A DNA stretch of 64,000 nt from Urinicoccus timonensis (GTDB lineage Bacteria > Bacillota > Clostridia > Tissierellales > Peptoniphilaceae), in contig NZ_OCTU01000001.1 in the NCBI RefSeq assembly GCF_900232945.1, positions 114,230 through 178,229 on the forward strand. The letters run 5' to 3'. Below are positions 27,375 to 35,773 of this stretch, piece after piece. Within the stretch, counting starts at the first letter, position 1. Every line of letters begins with the position of its first letter. The position numbers and the translations under genes are program-made. The notes under the pieces were generated by a model, which ran no database searches, was not told the origin of the DNA, and saw nothing but the letters and a program-made list of their open reading frames with translations.

Positions 27375-28892
27375 ATGATTTTGTTAAAAAATGTTTATTA
27401 TGAATGGGAAGATGGACGAACTGCTTTAAAAAATGTCAATCTTGAAATTAGAAAAGGTGAATTTGTTTTAATTTCAGGGAAAAGTGGAAGTGGTAAAAGT
27501 ACTCTTGGAAGTGTGATGAATGGTCTTATTCCACATTATTACAAAGGCAAAATGAAAGGGGAAGCCTTTGCGTCCGGAAAAGATATAAGCAAATTATCGC
27601 TTCATGAAATAGGGCATATTGTAGGGACTGTATTTCAAGATCCAAGAAGTCAATTTTTTACGACAACGACAGATGAAGAAATAGCTTTTGGGCTTCAAAC
27701 CATTTGCAAATCAAGAGATGAAATAAAACAGAGAGTAGAAGAAGTATATGCAGAACTGGATATTGAGGAACTGAAAGGAAAATCTGTTTTTGAATTATCA
27801 AGCGGACAGAAACAAAAGATAGCTATTGCAAGTATCTATGCGATGAATCCGAAAGTTTTAATTTTAGATGAACCTTCAGCAAATTTGGATATGAAAGCAA
27901 CATTTGACCTATTTTTAATTTTGGAAAAATTAAAGAAAAAAGGAACAACAGTTGTTCTAATTGAACATCGTTTGTACTATGTAAAATCTTTATTTGACCG
28001 TTTTCTTTTGGTGAAAGATGGAGAAATTGCACTGGACTTGAGTCGGGAAGAAGTTATTCATCTTGAAGGGGAGTTTTGGGATGAGAATGGACTAAGAACT
28101 CTTGAATTAGAAGAATATAGGATAAGTGAGAAGAAAGACTCATATCAATTAAATGATGAAAGTATAAACGGAAAAGGCTTGAGATTTTGCTATCCGAATG
28201 TAGCTAAGGATGGAAAGAAGCAAAAACAGTACATTTTAAATCATCTTGATTTCAATATGGAGTGTGGAAAAGCCATTGGTCTTATAGGCTTAAATGGTAC
28301 CGGGAAAACCACCTTTGCAAGAGTGATTTCAGGACTTGAGAAGATAAAAGAGGGAACAATATGGGCTGGAAAAGATAAGTCGCTTAATCATAAAGATTTA
28401 ATGGATATGTCATATTTTGTCTTTCAAGATTCAGACTATCAGTTGTTTTCGGAAAGTGTACTTGATGAAATGCTACTTGGTATTTCAAGTAAAGATAAAA
28501 AAGAAAATACTCAAAAGGCAAAGTCTATTTTGAGTGTACTTGGCTTAGACAAATACATTGATAAGCATCCGTTTGCTTTATCAAGAGGAGAAAAACAAAG
28601 ACTGACAATAGCTTGTGGAATGATGAAACAGGCAAAAGTTTTTATCTATGATGAACCAACATCAGGTTGTGATAAAGACTCAATGCTTTCGGTGGCAAAA
28701 TTGATTGAAGAACAATTAAAAAATGGGACAACAGTCTTGGTAATAAGTCATGATTTTGAGTTTTTAGCAAACACAGTAAGCGATCTGTGGGTAATGGGAG
28801 ATGGAAAAATAGAAACTGTTTTAGATATGAGTGAAAGTAACAAATTTCTCATATTAGACAAGATGAGAGGAGGTAGAGAACTTGATAGATAG
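27375..28892 (+). CDS. Duplicated ECF-type ATPase (EcfA-EcfA' fusion)
   Basis: 505 aa with two ABC ATPase domains in tandem. The first (about 1-230) has GKSGSGKST, LSSGQKQKIA and VLILDEPSANLD; the second (about 260-505) has GLNGTGKTT, LSRGEKQRLT and VFIYDEPTSGCD. It energises an energy-coupling-factor uptake system with the next two genes. ATG 27375 is preferred because the longer frame starts inside the upstream gene without a ribosome site. Confidence 0.9.
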   Translation: MILLKNVYYEWEDGRTALKNVNLEIRKGEFVLISGKSGSGKSTLGSVMNGLIPHYYKGKMKGEAFASGKDISKLSLHEIGHIVGTVFQDPRSQFFTTTTDEEIAFGLQTICKSRDEIKQRVEEVYAELDIEELKGKSVFELSSGQKQKIAIASIYAMNPKVLILDEPSANLDMKATFDLFLILEKLKKKGTTVVLIEHRLYYVKSLFDRFLLVKDGEIALDLSREEVIHLEGEFWDENGLRTLELEEYRISEKKDSYQLNDESINGKGLRFCYPNVAKDGKKQKQYILNHLDFNMECGKAIGLIGLNGTGKTTFARVISGLEKIKEGTIWAGKDKSLNHKDLMDMSYFVFQDSDYQLFSESVLDEMLLGISSKDKKENTQKAKSILSVLGLDKYIDKHPFALSRGEKQRLTIACGMMKQAKVFIYDEPTSGCDKDSMLSVAKLIEEQLKNGTTVLVISHDFEFLANTVSDLWVMGDGKIETVLDMSESNKFLILDKMRGGRELDR

Positions 28893-29586
28893 AAAAACAG
28901 TCGATCCGAGAATAAAACTTATTCTACTTCCAATTGCCTCCTTTACCAGCTTTTTTATAAGCGATACAATCCTACTTTTCGGACTGATTGTCTTTGCCTT
29001 TTTTCTGTATGTATACAGTAGTATGTGGAAAAGAGCATTACGCTTTATTTTGTTTTTTGTGCTTTTATACTGCATAGAGTTAGGGCTTGGAAAGTTTCGT
29101 GAAGCAAGTATCGTATTTGCAATATATATGTTTATTTACTTTGCATCAAGGATGACCTTAATTGCTATGTTTGGTGGATATATAACAAAGACTACAAGTG
29201 TAAGTGAAATGCTTGAAGCATTAAATAGAATGAAAGTACCAAGAAGCATTGGTATACCTTTTAGTGTTTTGCTTAGGTTTGTACCAACTATAAGAATAGA
29301 ACTCAAGGCATTAAAAGAGAATATGAAGATTCGAGGAATCGTAACAAGTAGATTTTTCCCGTTGCTACATCCATTTAAATATATTGAATATACGCTTGTT
29401 CCACTTTTAATGAGGATGATTAAGATTTCAGATGAACTGTCAGCTTCAGCACTCATTAGAGGACTTGATAGTGATGAGAACAGGGTTACATTGACAAAAT
29501 TGAGGTTTAGATGGGCGGATTTGTTGATTGGACTATTAGGAGCTTTGATGATTGCTCTTGTGATAGTAATACAGAAAATTTATTAG
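28882..29586 (+). CDS. ECF transporter transmembrane component (EcfT-like)
   Basis: 234 aa, CbiQ/EcfT family, with five to six membrane segments and the coupling-helix motifs ending in EYTLVPLLMRMIK and SASALIRGLDSDENR (the A-R-G type signature). It links the ATPase to the substrate-binding S component. Overlaps the ATPase gene by 11 nt. Confidence 0.88.
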   Translation: MIDRKTVDPRIKLILLPIASFTSFFISDTILLFGLIVFAFFLYVYSSMWKRALRFILFFVLLYCIELGLGKFREASIVFAIYMFIYFASRMTLIAMFGGYITKTTSVSEMLEALNRMKVPRSIGIPFSVLLRFVPTIRIELKALKENMKIRGIVTSRFFPLLHPFKYIEYTLVPLLMRMIKISDELSASALIRGLDSDENRVTLTKLRFRWADLLIGLLGALMIALVIVIQKIY

Positions 29587-29596
29587 GAGGACTTTT

Positions 29597-30181
29597 ATGA
29601 AAAACAAATTAAATGGTCGTGATTTTATTACAATCGGAATCTTTAATGCAATTGGAATTGTCATATACATGGTGGTTGCATTTGCTATGGCAACAACAGT
29701 GATTGGAGGATTTATTGCTTCAGGAGTTAGCTTTATGGTAGCTGCTACCGTTTATATACTTATGGCTTTGAAAGTTAAAAAGAAGGGCGTATTTACAATA
29801 TCAGGAACGCTTCTTGGTTTAATTGCATTGTCAGGAGGACATTTGCCTCATGCAGTCTTTGCTGTAATCGGTGGAATTATATGTGATTTGATTATAGGAA
29901 ATTATGAGAGCAAGGGACGAATGATTATTGGATATGGGATATTTGCATTAGCAGATTTTTTAGGAACAGTAATTCCTGTGATTTTATTCGGGACAGCTTC
30001 TTTTGTGGAAAGAGCATCAAAATGGAAAATGAGCGAAGCACAAATAAATGAAGCATTATCTTATTTCAAAGTTTCGTGGGCAGTAGGATTTGGCTTGATA
30101 ACTTTTGTTCTTGCTTGCATAGGAGCATTCGTTGCAACAAAGATACTCAAAAAGCATTTTGAAAAAGCAGGAGTGATTTAA
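29597..30181 (+). CDS. ECF substrate-specific component (MptD/Trep_Strep family)
   Basis: 194 aa, six membrane segments, family marker DFITIGIFNAIGIVIYMVV at the N-terminus. S components of this family have no firmly known ligand. Last gene of the cargo operon, with TTAGGAGG upstream. Taken together: one regulator, one DfsB protein, one ABC pair and one complete ECF uptake module. Confidence 0.85.
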   Translation: MKNKLNGRDFITIGIFNAIGIVIYMVVAFAMATTVIGGFIASGVSFMVAATVYILMALKVKKKGVFTISGTLLGLIALSGGHLPHAVFAVIGGIICDLIIGNYESKGRMIIGYGIFALADFLGTVIPVILFGTASFVERASKWKMSEAQINEALSYFKVSWAVGFGLITFVLACIGAFVATKILKKHFEKAGVI

Positions 30182-30222
30182 TAATAAATTTACTTAGGAG
30201 GGAAAATAATGGAGGGATAATT

Positions 30223-30330
30223 ATGTCAAAACTTATAGTTTCGGTTTTCACAGAACGATATAATTATCCTTTTTTATTCTTGGAATTGCTTACACATAGC
30301 AATAATACTTTACCAGAAACAACAAAATAG
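30223..30330 (+). CDS. Possible 35-residue peptide
   Basis: ATG with GGAGGG 6 nt upstream encodes MSKLIVSVFTERYNYPF and continues to an LLTHSNN tail. No family recognised. It could be a leader peptide or the remnant of a larger protein. The rest of 30182-30362 holds nothing else. Confidence 0.35.
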   Translation: MSKLIVSVFTERYNYPFLFLELLTHSNNTLPETTK

Positions 30331-30362
30331 AAAATTATATAAAACATTAGTTTTTAAGCCGA

Positions 30363-30402
30363 GAGGACTTTTTACGTCAAAGTGTAGAAGTCCTCCTTTT
30401 TT
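30363..30402 (+). terminator. Terminator/leader hairpin before the sigma-like gene
   Basis: GAGGACTT..AAGTCCTC stem followed by CTTTTTT, then AAAAAGGAGG; ends the cargo operon and sits 45 nt before the next start. Confidence 0.7.
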
Positions 30403-30446
30403 ATTCTCAAAACCAAAACAGAGAACTTAAAAAGGAGGATGACTAA

Positions 30447-30863
30447 GTGGCAAAGAAAGAATATTACCTTTATGTAAAAGGCAAAGCCGTACCTGTAAGT
30501 GAAGAAGTCTACAAAGCCTATTGGAAGATAACAGAGCATGAAAAGTATCTCCAAAGAAAAGATTGGAAGCATAATGTAATACCATTTTCGGCACTGGATC
30601 ATGATGGACACTTTGTAGATAACATCATAGATGAAAAGATAGACTTAGAAAAAATTGTAGAAGTAAAAATGCGAATTGAAGAACTTCATAGAGCATTAAA
30701 TACTCTTTCAAAAGAAGAACGAGAGTTGATGGAAGCCATCTTCTACAAAGAAGAAAGTCTAAGGTCAATCAGCAGAAGAGAGAAAGTTACACATCAAGCA
30801 ATCAGTGGGAGGAGGGATAGGATTTTAGAAAAACTGAGAAAGATTTTAGAAGATAAAATCTAA
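30447..30863 (+). CDS. Sigma-70 region-4-like regulatory protein
   Basis: 138 aa. The C-terminal half (about 75-138) reads as sigma region 4/ECF HTH: ALNTLSKEERELMEAIFYKEE, LRSISRREKVTHQAISGRRDRILEKL. The N-terminal half is MobA-element specific (YYLYVKGKAVPVSEEVYKAY). Such proteins are common upstream of MobA modules in Tn4451-like elements, perhaps controlling mobilisation. GTG start with AAAGGAGGA upstream. Confidence 0.8.
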   Translation: MAKKEYYLYVKGKAVPVSEEVYKAYWKITEHEKYLQRKDWKHNVIPFSALDHDGHFVDNIIDEKIDLEKIVEVKMRIEELHRALNTLSKEERELMEAIFYKEESLRSISRREKVTHQAISGRRDRILEKLRKILEDKI

Positions 30864-30870
30864 AAACTTG

Positions 30871-30907
30871 GAAAGGTTAAGTGTCAAAAAAAGGTGCTTA
30901 ACCTTTC
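30871..30907 (+). promoter_or_regulatory. Hairpin before the DUF3847 gene
   Basis: GAAAGGTTAAG / CTTAACCTTTC, an 11-bp perfect stem with a 15-nt loop and a short T-stretch, 41 nt before the next start. Attenuator or terminator. Confidence 0.55.
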
Positions 30908-30947
30908 TTTATGGAAACAAGCAGATACCAAAACGGAGGAATGAAAA

Positions 30948-31277
30948 ATGAAGAAAGAAAACACATTACAGGAAGTACAGGAACAAATTTCTGAACTTCA
31001 GCAAGAAAGAGAAAAGTGCGATGTGAAGCTGAAACAATTACAAAATCAAGGCAAGAAATTAGAAAAACTTGCAAACGAAAAGGAACGAAAAAGAAGAAAT
31101 CATAGGCTCATACAAAGAGGCTTGATAGTAGAAAGAGTCATTAAAAATCCTATCATGTTTACTAACGATGAGATAGAAGAATTACTTAAAGTTGCTACTC
31201 ACACAAAAGAATACAGACAAGCCTATGAAGAAATGATAAATGGGAAAGATATGGAAGATGAAACAGAGATAGAGTAG
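30948..31277 (+). CDS. DUF3847-family mobilization-associated protein
   Basis: 109 aa; N-terminal coiled coil (LQEVQEQISELQQEREKCD) and the shared block RRNHRLIQRGLIVERVI...TNDEIEELLKVATHT. Always found next to MobA/MobL relaxases in these elements; a paralogue at 47213 has the matching place in IME2. Probable accessory oriT protein (inference). Confidence 0.75.
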   Translation: MKKENTLQEVQEQISELQQEREKCDVKLKQLQNQGKKLEKLANEKERKRRNHRLIQRGLIVERVIKNPIMFTNDEIEELLKVATHTKEYRQAYEEMINGKDMEDETEIE

Positions 31278-31304
31278 ATAAAATAAAAAACCATAGTTTT
31301 TTCA

Positions 31305-31390
31305 GAAGCTCCCTGCAAGGGCAAAAAGCTTCGCAGAACGCAAAGCACCCTTTAGGGTGTATAATTGCGCCCTTAGAAAAACTAAGGGAT
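31305..31390 (+). other. Candidate oriT of IME1 (MobQ type)
   Basis: Contains palindrome CACCCTTTAGGGTG (31346-31359) followed directly by TATAATTGCGCCCTTAG (31360-31376), resembling the TAAGTGCGCCCTTA nick region of pIP501/RSF1010-type relaxases, then CCCTTAG-aaaaa-CTAAGGG. About 80 bp are shared with 47523-47603 in reverse orientation. The remainder of 31278-31522 is gene-free. Confidence 0.75.
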
Positions 31391-31522
31391 TTTAGCAAGT
31401 CTTTAAAAATCCAAAACTTAATAAAAACATACGGATAAAGTAGATAGGAAAAGATACAAAAAATAACCTGTCTGCTTTTTCCTTTACCTGAAAACAAACA
31501 AAAAAATGAAAGGAGCTTAAAA

Positions 31523-33175
31523 GTGGCAGAAACATTTCACTTTAATATTTCCATGATAAGCAGAGGAAAAAGTAAATCGGCAGTTGCAAGTGCAGCATAT
31601 ATCTCTTGTGAGAAAATCAAAAATGAATGGGACGGAGAAGTTCACGATTACCATAATAAAAAGGGACTTTTACATTCAGAAATCTTCTTGCCGGAGAATG
31701 TTCCCATAGCATTAAAAGATAGAACTACATTATGGAACAGCGTTGAACTAAATGAGAAAGCAAGCAATGCACAGCTTGCAAGAAATTTTATCATTGCTCT
31801 ACCAAAAGAATTATCCTTTGAAGAAAACAAGAAACTCATTACCGACTTCATACAAGAACATTTTGTATCAAAAGGAATGATAGCAGACCTTGCAATTCAT
31901 GATGAAAGTGATGAAGAAAATAACAATATCCATGCACATATTATGACTACTCTTAGACCGATTAATAAAAAAGGAGAGTGGCTGGCAAAAAGCAAAAAAG
32001 AATATGTTCTTGATGAAAAGAGAGAAAAGATAAAACTAAAAAGTGGTAATTACAAAACAAGAAAAGTAGAGCTGACAGACTGGAACGATAAAGGCAACGC
32101 AGAGAAATGGAGAAAGAATTTTGCAAGCCTTTGTAATCAGTATTTAGAAAAAAATCATCAGGAAAAGAGAGTGGATCATCGTTCCTACAAAAGACAAGGG
32201 ATAGAAGAAATCCCAACCATTCACATGGGAGCAAGTGCCAGTGCCTTAGAGAAAAAAGGAATCGAAACCGACAAAGGAAATATCAATAGAGAAATCAAAA
32301 AGCATAACTCTTTAGTAAAAGCCATCAAGAACAAGATAAAAGAAATCACCTCTTGGATAGACTCTTTACTTGGAAATCTGCAAGCAAAATACGATGAGTA
32401 TAAACAGACCAAGAAAGATGAACTGGAGAACAAAGCGGAACTCTTTAACCTCTATGAGTATATTTCTATCTACAACGAGATACAGGGAGAAAAAACAAAA
32501 AATTTATCCTACTACGGACAGATAAAAAAGGGAAATGCAGACCTAAAGAGATTTGTAAAAGCAATCTACTATTTGAAAGATAATCATCTTCAAACCATAG
32601 CAGACCTACAAGGAAAAGTCTTTGAACTGGCAAAGCAAAGTAAAAAGATAAGTGGTGATATTCAAGATAAAACACAAAGAATAAAAGACCTAAATCAATG
32701 TGTAAGCTGCATAGACGCTATCAGAGAAAACAAAGAAGTCTATCAGGAATACAAAAGCAAGACACTATTCAAAGACAGTTTTTACAATTCCCATAAAAAA
32801 GAAATAGACAGATACCAAAGAGCAAGAAAGATCATAGAAAAATTTACTGGAACATCAGCTATAAAGTCGAGTGATTGGCAGAAAGAAATATCAAGCCTTG
32901 AAAATCAGATACAAGAGCTAACCAAAGATAAAGCTAAAGTTCAAGACGAATTTAAGCAGATAGACCATATCAAATATGCAGTAAAGATTGTCAATGAAGA
33001 GTATGGAATAGACCTAAGCATAGAGATAGACAAGGCAATTAAGAGAGGAGATAAACCAAGTGTGATTGCACAACTGAAAAAATTCCAAGAGCAAGAGGAA
33101 ATAAAGGGGCAGTACAAACAAAAAGCCAAGGAAAAGGCTAAAGAAAATTATAAAAATAAAGGGGAGGAAAGATAA
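31523..33175 (+). CDS. mobA: MobA/MobL-family (MobQ) relaxase of IME1
   Basis: 550 aa. The N-terminal HUH relaxase domain (about 1-230) has FHFNISMISRGKSKSAVASA, the candidate catalytic Tyr in AAYIS, and the metal-binding IHAHIMTTLRP motif (about 137). The C-terminal half is a long coiled coil. It nicks oriT (candidate at 31305-31390) and pilots the strand; it needs a helper type IV secretion system, which the host ICE would supply. GTG start with AAAGGAGC upstream. It is followed within 3 nt by rep. Confidence 0.92.
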   Translation: MAETFHFNISMISRGKSKSAVASAAYISCEKIKNEWDGEVHDYHNKKGLLHSEIFLPENVPIALKDRTTLWNSVELNEKASNAQLARNFIIALPKELSFEENKKLITDFIQEHFVSKGMIADLAIHDESDEENNNIHAHIMTTLRPINKKGEWLAKSKKEYVLDEKREKIKLKSGNYKTRKVELTDWNDKGNAEKWRKNFASLCNQYLEKNHQEKRVDHRSYKRQGIEEIPTIHMGASASALEKKGIETDKGNINREIKKHNSLVKAIKNKIKEITSWIDSLLGNLQAKYDEYKQTKKDELENKAELFNLYEYISIYNEIQGEKTKNLSYYGQIKKGNADLKRFVKAIYYLKDNHLQTIADLQGKVFELAKQSKKISGDIQDKTQRIKDLNQCVSCIDAIRENKEVYQEYKSKTLFKDSFYNSHKKEIDRYQRARKIIEKFTGTSAIKSSDWQKEISSLENQIQELTKDKAKVQDEFKQIDHIKYAVKIVNEEYGIDLSIEIDKAIKRGDKPSVIAQLKKFQEQEEIKGQYKQKAKEKAKENYKNKGEER

Positions 33176-33177
33176 AA

Positions 33178-33936
33178 ATGGCAGACAACAGAAGATACTA
33201 TTGGTTAAAATTGAAAGAAGATTTTTTTACAGATAAGAGAATCAAAAGGCTAAGAAAAATATCAGGAGGAGATACCTATACAATCATTTACCTCAAATTG
33301 CTTTTGCTTAGCTTAAAAGATAGTGGGAAGCTGTATTATGACGGAGTAGAAACAGACTTTATCAAGGAGCTTGCATTAACGATTGATGAAACGGAAGATG
33401 ATGTAATGGTTACAGTAAATTATCTTGTAGCACAAGGATTGATGGAGATAATCACAGAAAATGACGAGTATTTTTTAACAGAAATCCCAAGTCTTATAGG
33501 TTCAGAAACAGCGTCTACAAGGCGTTCGAGGAAATCAAGAGGACAAAAAGCGTTGCAATGCAACACTGGTGCAACACCTTGCAACCTTTTGCAACAAAAC
33601 TGCAACGGAGAGATAGAGATAGAGAAAGAGATAGATATAGATATAGAGTTAGAAAAAGAGGGGGAGAAAGAAAAAATATCCCCCTCCCTTTATAGAGAAT
33701 ATAAAAATGTTTCCTTAACTGATGAAGAATATGGAAAATTAAAGGATAAAATGCAATGTCATAGGGATAAAATGATAGAGAAGCTGTCAACCTATATGCA
33801 AAGTACAGGAAGAAACTACAAAGACCATTATGCGACCTTGGTTCATTGGTATGAACAGGACAAAGGGAAATTAAAGGAAAACAGTAAATCAAAAGTATAT
33901 ACCTTTGAAGATTATGACAAGGGTGAACACTTGTAG
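33178..33936 (+). CDS. Replication initiator-like protein of IME1 (wHTH + DUF6017)
   Basis: 252 aa. The N-terminal phage-replisome-organizer-like winged helix (RRYYWLKLKEDFFTDKRIKR; LSLKDSGKLYYDG) is followed by a linker (about 120-160) and a DUF6017 C-terminus (LTDEEYGKLKDKMQCHRDK, DHYATLVHWYEQDKGK). The linker DNA holds five TGCAAC boxes spaced 10-11 bp and a purine tract, probably an embedded origin. Coupled to mobA (3-nt gap, GGGGAGG). Likely allows rolling or theta replication of the excised IME; mode unknown. Confidence 0.82.
   Translation: MADNRRYYWLKLKEDFFTDKRIKRLRKISGGDTYTIIYLKLLLLSLKDSGKLYYDGVETDFIKELALTIDETEDDVMVTVNYLVAQGLMEIITENDEYFLTEIPSLIGSETASTRRSRKSRGQKALQCNTGATPCNLLQQNCNGEIEIEKEIDIDIELEKEGEKEKISPSLYREYKNVSLTDEEYGKLKDKMQCHRDKMIEKLSTYMQSTGRNYKDHYATLVHWYEQDKGKLKENSKSKVYTFEDYDKGEHL
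33554..33668 (+). repeat. Helically phased TGCAAC boxes plus purine tract in rep
   Basis: TGCAAC starts at 33559, 33570, 33580, 33590 and 33601 (spacing 11, 10, 10, 11), preceded by an inverted TTGCA at 33553. From about 33607 an (AGATAGAG)-like purine tract runs 60 bp. Spacing is one helical turn and not a codon multiple. Confidence 0.72.
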
Positions 33937-34118
33937 ACCTCGTATAAGACGGTGGAAAGGCTTTTTAAGAGTGTTAATAATAAAATAGGTATCAGATTAT
34001 GGCTAATTGTAAAAACATCGTATAAGGGCTTAAATTTGTGGTATGGAAAAAATATCGTATTTATGATAAAATGATAATGATATGGTAATAAACTCAGTTA
34101 TAAGGAGAGGATATATAA

Positions 34119-34442
34119 ATGCGAATTCAATTTACTGTAACCGATGAAGAACTTGAAATTTTAACTAAAAAAGCAATAGAGGGAGGTTTCCCAAGCGTTA
34201 CTGAATATTGTAAGTGTAGTAGTTTACAAGAAAATACAAGCTATGCTGACCTATATACTACCTTATTAAACAAAATTAGCTCTTTACCGAAAGGCAAAGA
34301 ATTTGTTTTGAGAGAGTTAATCGCAACACCGCCGGCATTGATTGGCAGATGGTTTTATGAAAATGTAAATAAGAGACTTGTAAAAAATGTGGAACACATC
34401 GGAAAAGCTGAAGGTGGAGTAGAAAAATATAAAAGAATTTAG
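34119..34442 (+). CDS. DUF1413-like / MobC-like small protein
   Basis: 107 aa; N-terminal FTVTDEELEILTKKAIEGG resembles ribbon-helix-helix MobC-type proteins, and the centre LPKGKEFVLRELIATPPALIGRWF matches the DUF1413 pattern. Function unknown; a relaxosome or DNA-binding accessory is possible. RBS AAGGAGAGG. The preceding 33937-34118 has no gene that I can support. Confidence 0.6.
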   Translation: MRIQFTVTDEELEILTKKAIEGGFPSVTEYCKCSSLQENTSYADLYTTLLNKISSLPKGKEFVLRELIATPPALIGRWFYENVNKRLVKNVEHIGKAEGGVEKYKRI

Positions 34443-34463
34443 ATAATGTTGGAGGTGCATTTC

Positions 34464-35453
34464 ATGGCAGAAGAAAATAAAGAGATAGTTATTGTAGATG
34501 ATAAAACTATACAAGAAAAAATATATCTTATTCGTGGGCAAAAAGTAATGCTTGATGCAGATTTAGCTGAAATATATGGTTATGAAACAAAAAACTTTAA
34601 TAGACAGGTAAAAAACAATATTGAGAAGTTTGAAGGCGAAGATTTTATGTTTCAACTTACCGAGAATGAATTTGAAAACTTGAGGTGCAAAAACTTCACC
34701 TCAAGTTGGGGCGGTTCAAGATACTTACCAAATGCCTTTACAGAACAAGGTATTTATATGCTTATGACGGTATTAAGAGGTGAACTTGCGATTAGGCAAA
34801 GTAGAGCCTTAATTAGAACATTTAAGCAGATGAAAGACTTTATAATCGAAAATCAAGATTTTATTAGCTCAAAAGAATTGGTACAAATAGCAGTACAGAC
34901 AAATCAAAACACAAAGGATATAGCTGAAATAAAGTCGCAAATGGCTACAAAAGAAGATTTGAAAAAGGTTATGGATAATTTTATAGATCCGGACACATAC
35001 AAGCATTTCCTTTTAATGAATGGAGATAAGATTGAAGCAGATGTTGCTTATACAAAAATATATAAGTCTGCAAAGAAAAGCATTTATGTAATAGATAACT
35101 ATATAGGCTTGAAAACCTTAGAATTATTAAGAGCTGCAAAAGACAATGTTGAAATTATAGTCTTTAGCGACAATGTGAAAAACAAGGATATGCTGACAAA
35201 AAATATCCTAAACGATTTTAGAAAAGATTACCCTAATATCAATCTGAAGATGAAAATTGCAGGTAAAAAGTATCACGATAGATATATTGCCATTGACTAT
35301 GGAACAGACAGTGAAGCCTTTTATCTTTGCGGAGCATCATCAAAAGATGCAGGAAATAAAATATCAAGTATTACAAAGATAGAGGAATCTTCCAAGGATA
35401 TGTATCATACGATGTTTGGCGGAATGCTGAACAATAAGGATTTGAAAATTTAA
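34464..35453 (+). CDS. ORF6N DNA-binding protein with PLD-like nuclease domain
   Basis: 329 aa. The N-terminal ORF6N (KilA-N related) domain is at about 10-100: IYLIRGQKVMLDADLAEIYGY, EQGIYMLMTVLRGELAIRQS. A short coil follows, then a C-terminal domain (about 190-329) with KIYKSAKKSIYVIDNYIGLKTLELL and a PLD-type half-motif KYHDRYIAID ... GASSKDAG (HxRx4D; the usual lysine is arginine). Such fusions occur in mobile elements and may be regulators or nucleases in element defence. ATG 34464 is chosen for GGAGGTG 6 nt upstream. Role unproven. Confidence 0.78.
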   Translation: MAEENKEIVIVDDKTIQEKIYLIRGQKVMLDADLAEIYGYETKNFNRQVKNNIEKFEGEDFMFQLTENEFENLRCKNFTSSWGGSRYLPNAFTEQGIYMLMTVLRGELAIRQSRALIRTFKQMKDFIIENQDFISSKELVQIAVQTNQNTKDIAEIKSQMATKEDLKKVMDNFIDPDTYKHFLLMNGDKIEADVAYTKIYKSAKKSIYVIDNYIGLKTLELLRAAKDNVEIIVFSDNVKNKDMLTKNILNDFRKDYPNINLKMKIAGKKYHDRYIAIDYGTDSEAFYLCGASSKDAGNKISSITKIEESSKDMYHTMFGGMLNNKDLKI

Positions 35454-35503
35454 TATGTAAATGGTAAAGCGTTATTAAATGAATAGCTACAAGACTTGTG
35501 AAA

Positions 35504-35529
35504 GGCGGTAGAAATAAAACTCTATCGTC
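35504..35529 (+). promoter_or_regulatory. Leader hairpin 2, upstream of tnpW
   Basis: GGCGGTAGA / TCTATCGTC stem (two G-T pairs), TTTTTTT tail, then CAGGAGGG and the tnpW start. Confidence 0.65.
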
Positions 35530-35564
35530 TTTTTTTGATTGCAACTAACAGGAGGGAAACTAAT

Positions 35565-35750
35565 ATGCACGAAAATAAAAACGAACAAAATACAGGAATA
35601 AAGACCATAAAGAAGATTGGAAAGGCAACTTATGAGGTTGTTGTTCACTTTAATGAAAATGCAACGGAAACAATGCAAGACAAATTAAAACGCATAATGA
35701 TTAGAGAAATGGAGAGAGAAAAACATCAAAAAGTCGATAAAAATGATTAG
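35565..35750 (+). CDS. TnpW-family transposon protein
   Basis: 61 aa; KTIKKIGKATYEVVVHFNEN and LKRIMIREMERE match the short TnpW-like proteins of Tn4451-type elements. Function unknown. ATG 35565 is preferred for AGGAGGG 8 nt upstream. It is the last gene before the right junction (24 bp). Confidence 0.75.
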   Translation: MHENKNEQNTGIKTIKKIGKATYEVVVHFNENATETMQDKLKRIMIREMEREKHQKVDKND

Positions 35751-35773
35751 AAAGTCCTTGACAAGTTGTTATA

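Noticed and set aside
22649..30181. Known antibiotic-resistance determinant in IME1
   Set aside because: No tet, erm, van, cat or aminoglycoside-modifying motif is present; the ABC genes alone do not support a resistance call.
33607..33668. GATAGA tract as a phase-variation microsatellite
   Set aside because: The repeat is imperfect and its main unit is 6 bp, so slippage would keep the frame; the position after the phased boxes fits an origin element better.
33607..33668. DnaA-trio element
   Set aside because: TAG triplets recur but only every second triplet fits the trio pattern; the encoded Glu/Ile/Asp run could explain the periodicity. Not claimed.
33515..33892. Minus-strand 125-codon frame with Leu/Ser repeats
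   Set aside because: Antisense of rep over the purine tract; no start signal.
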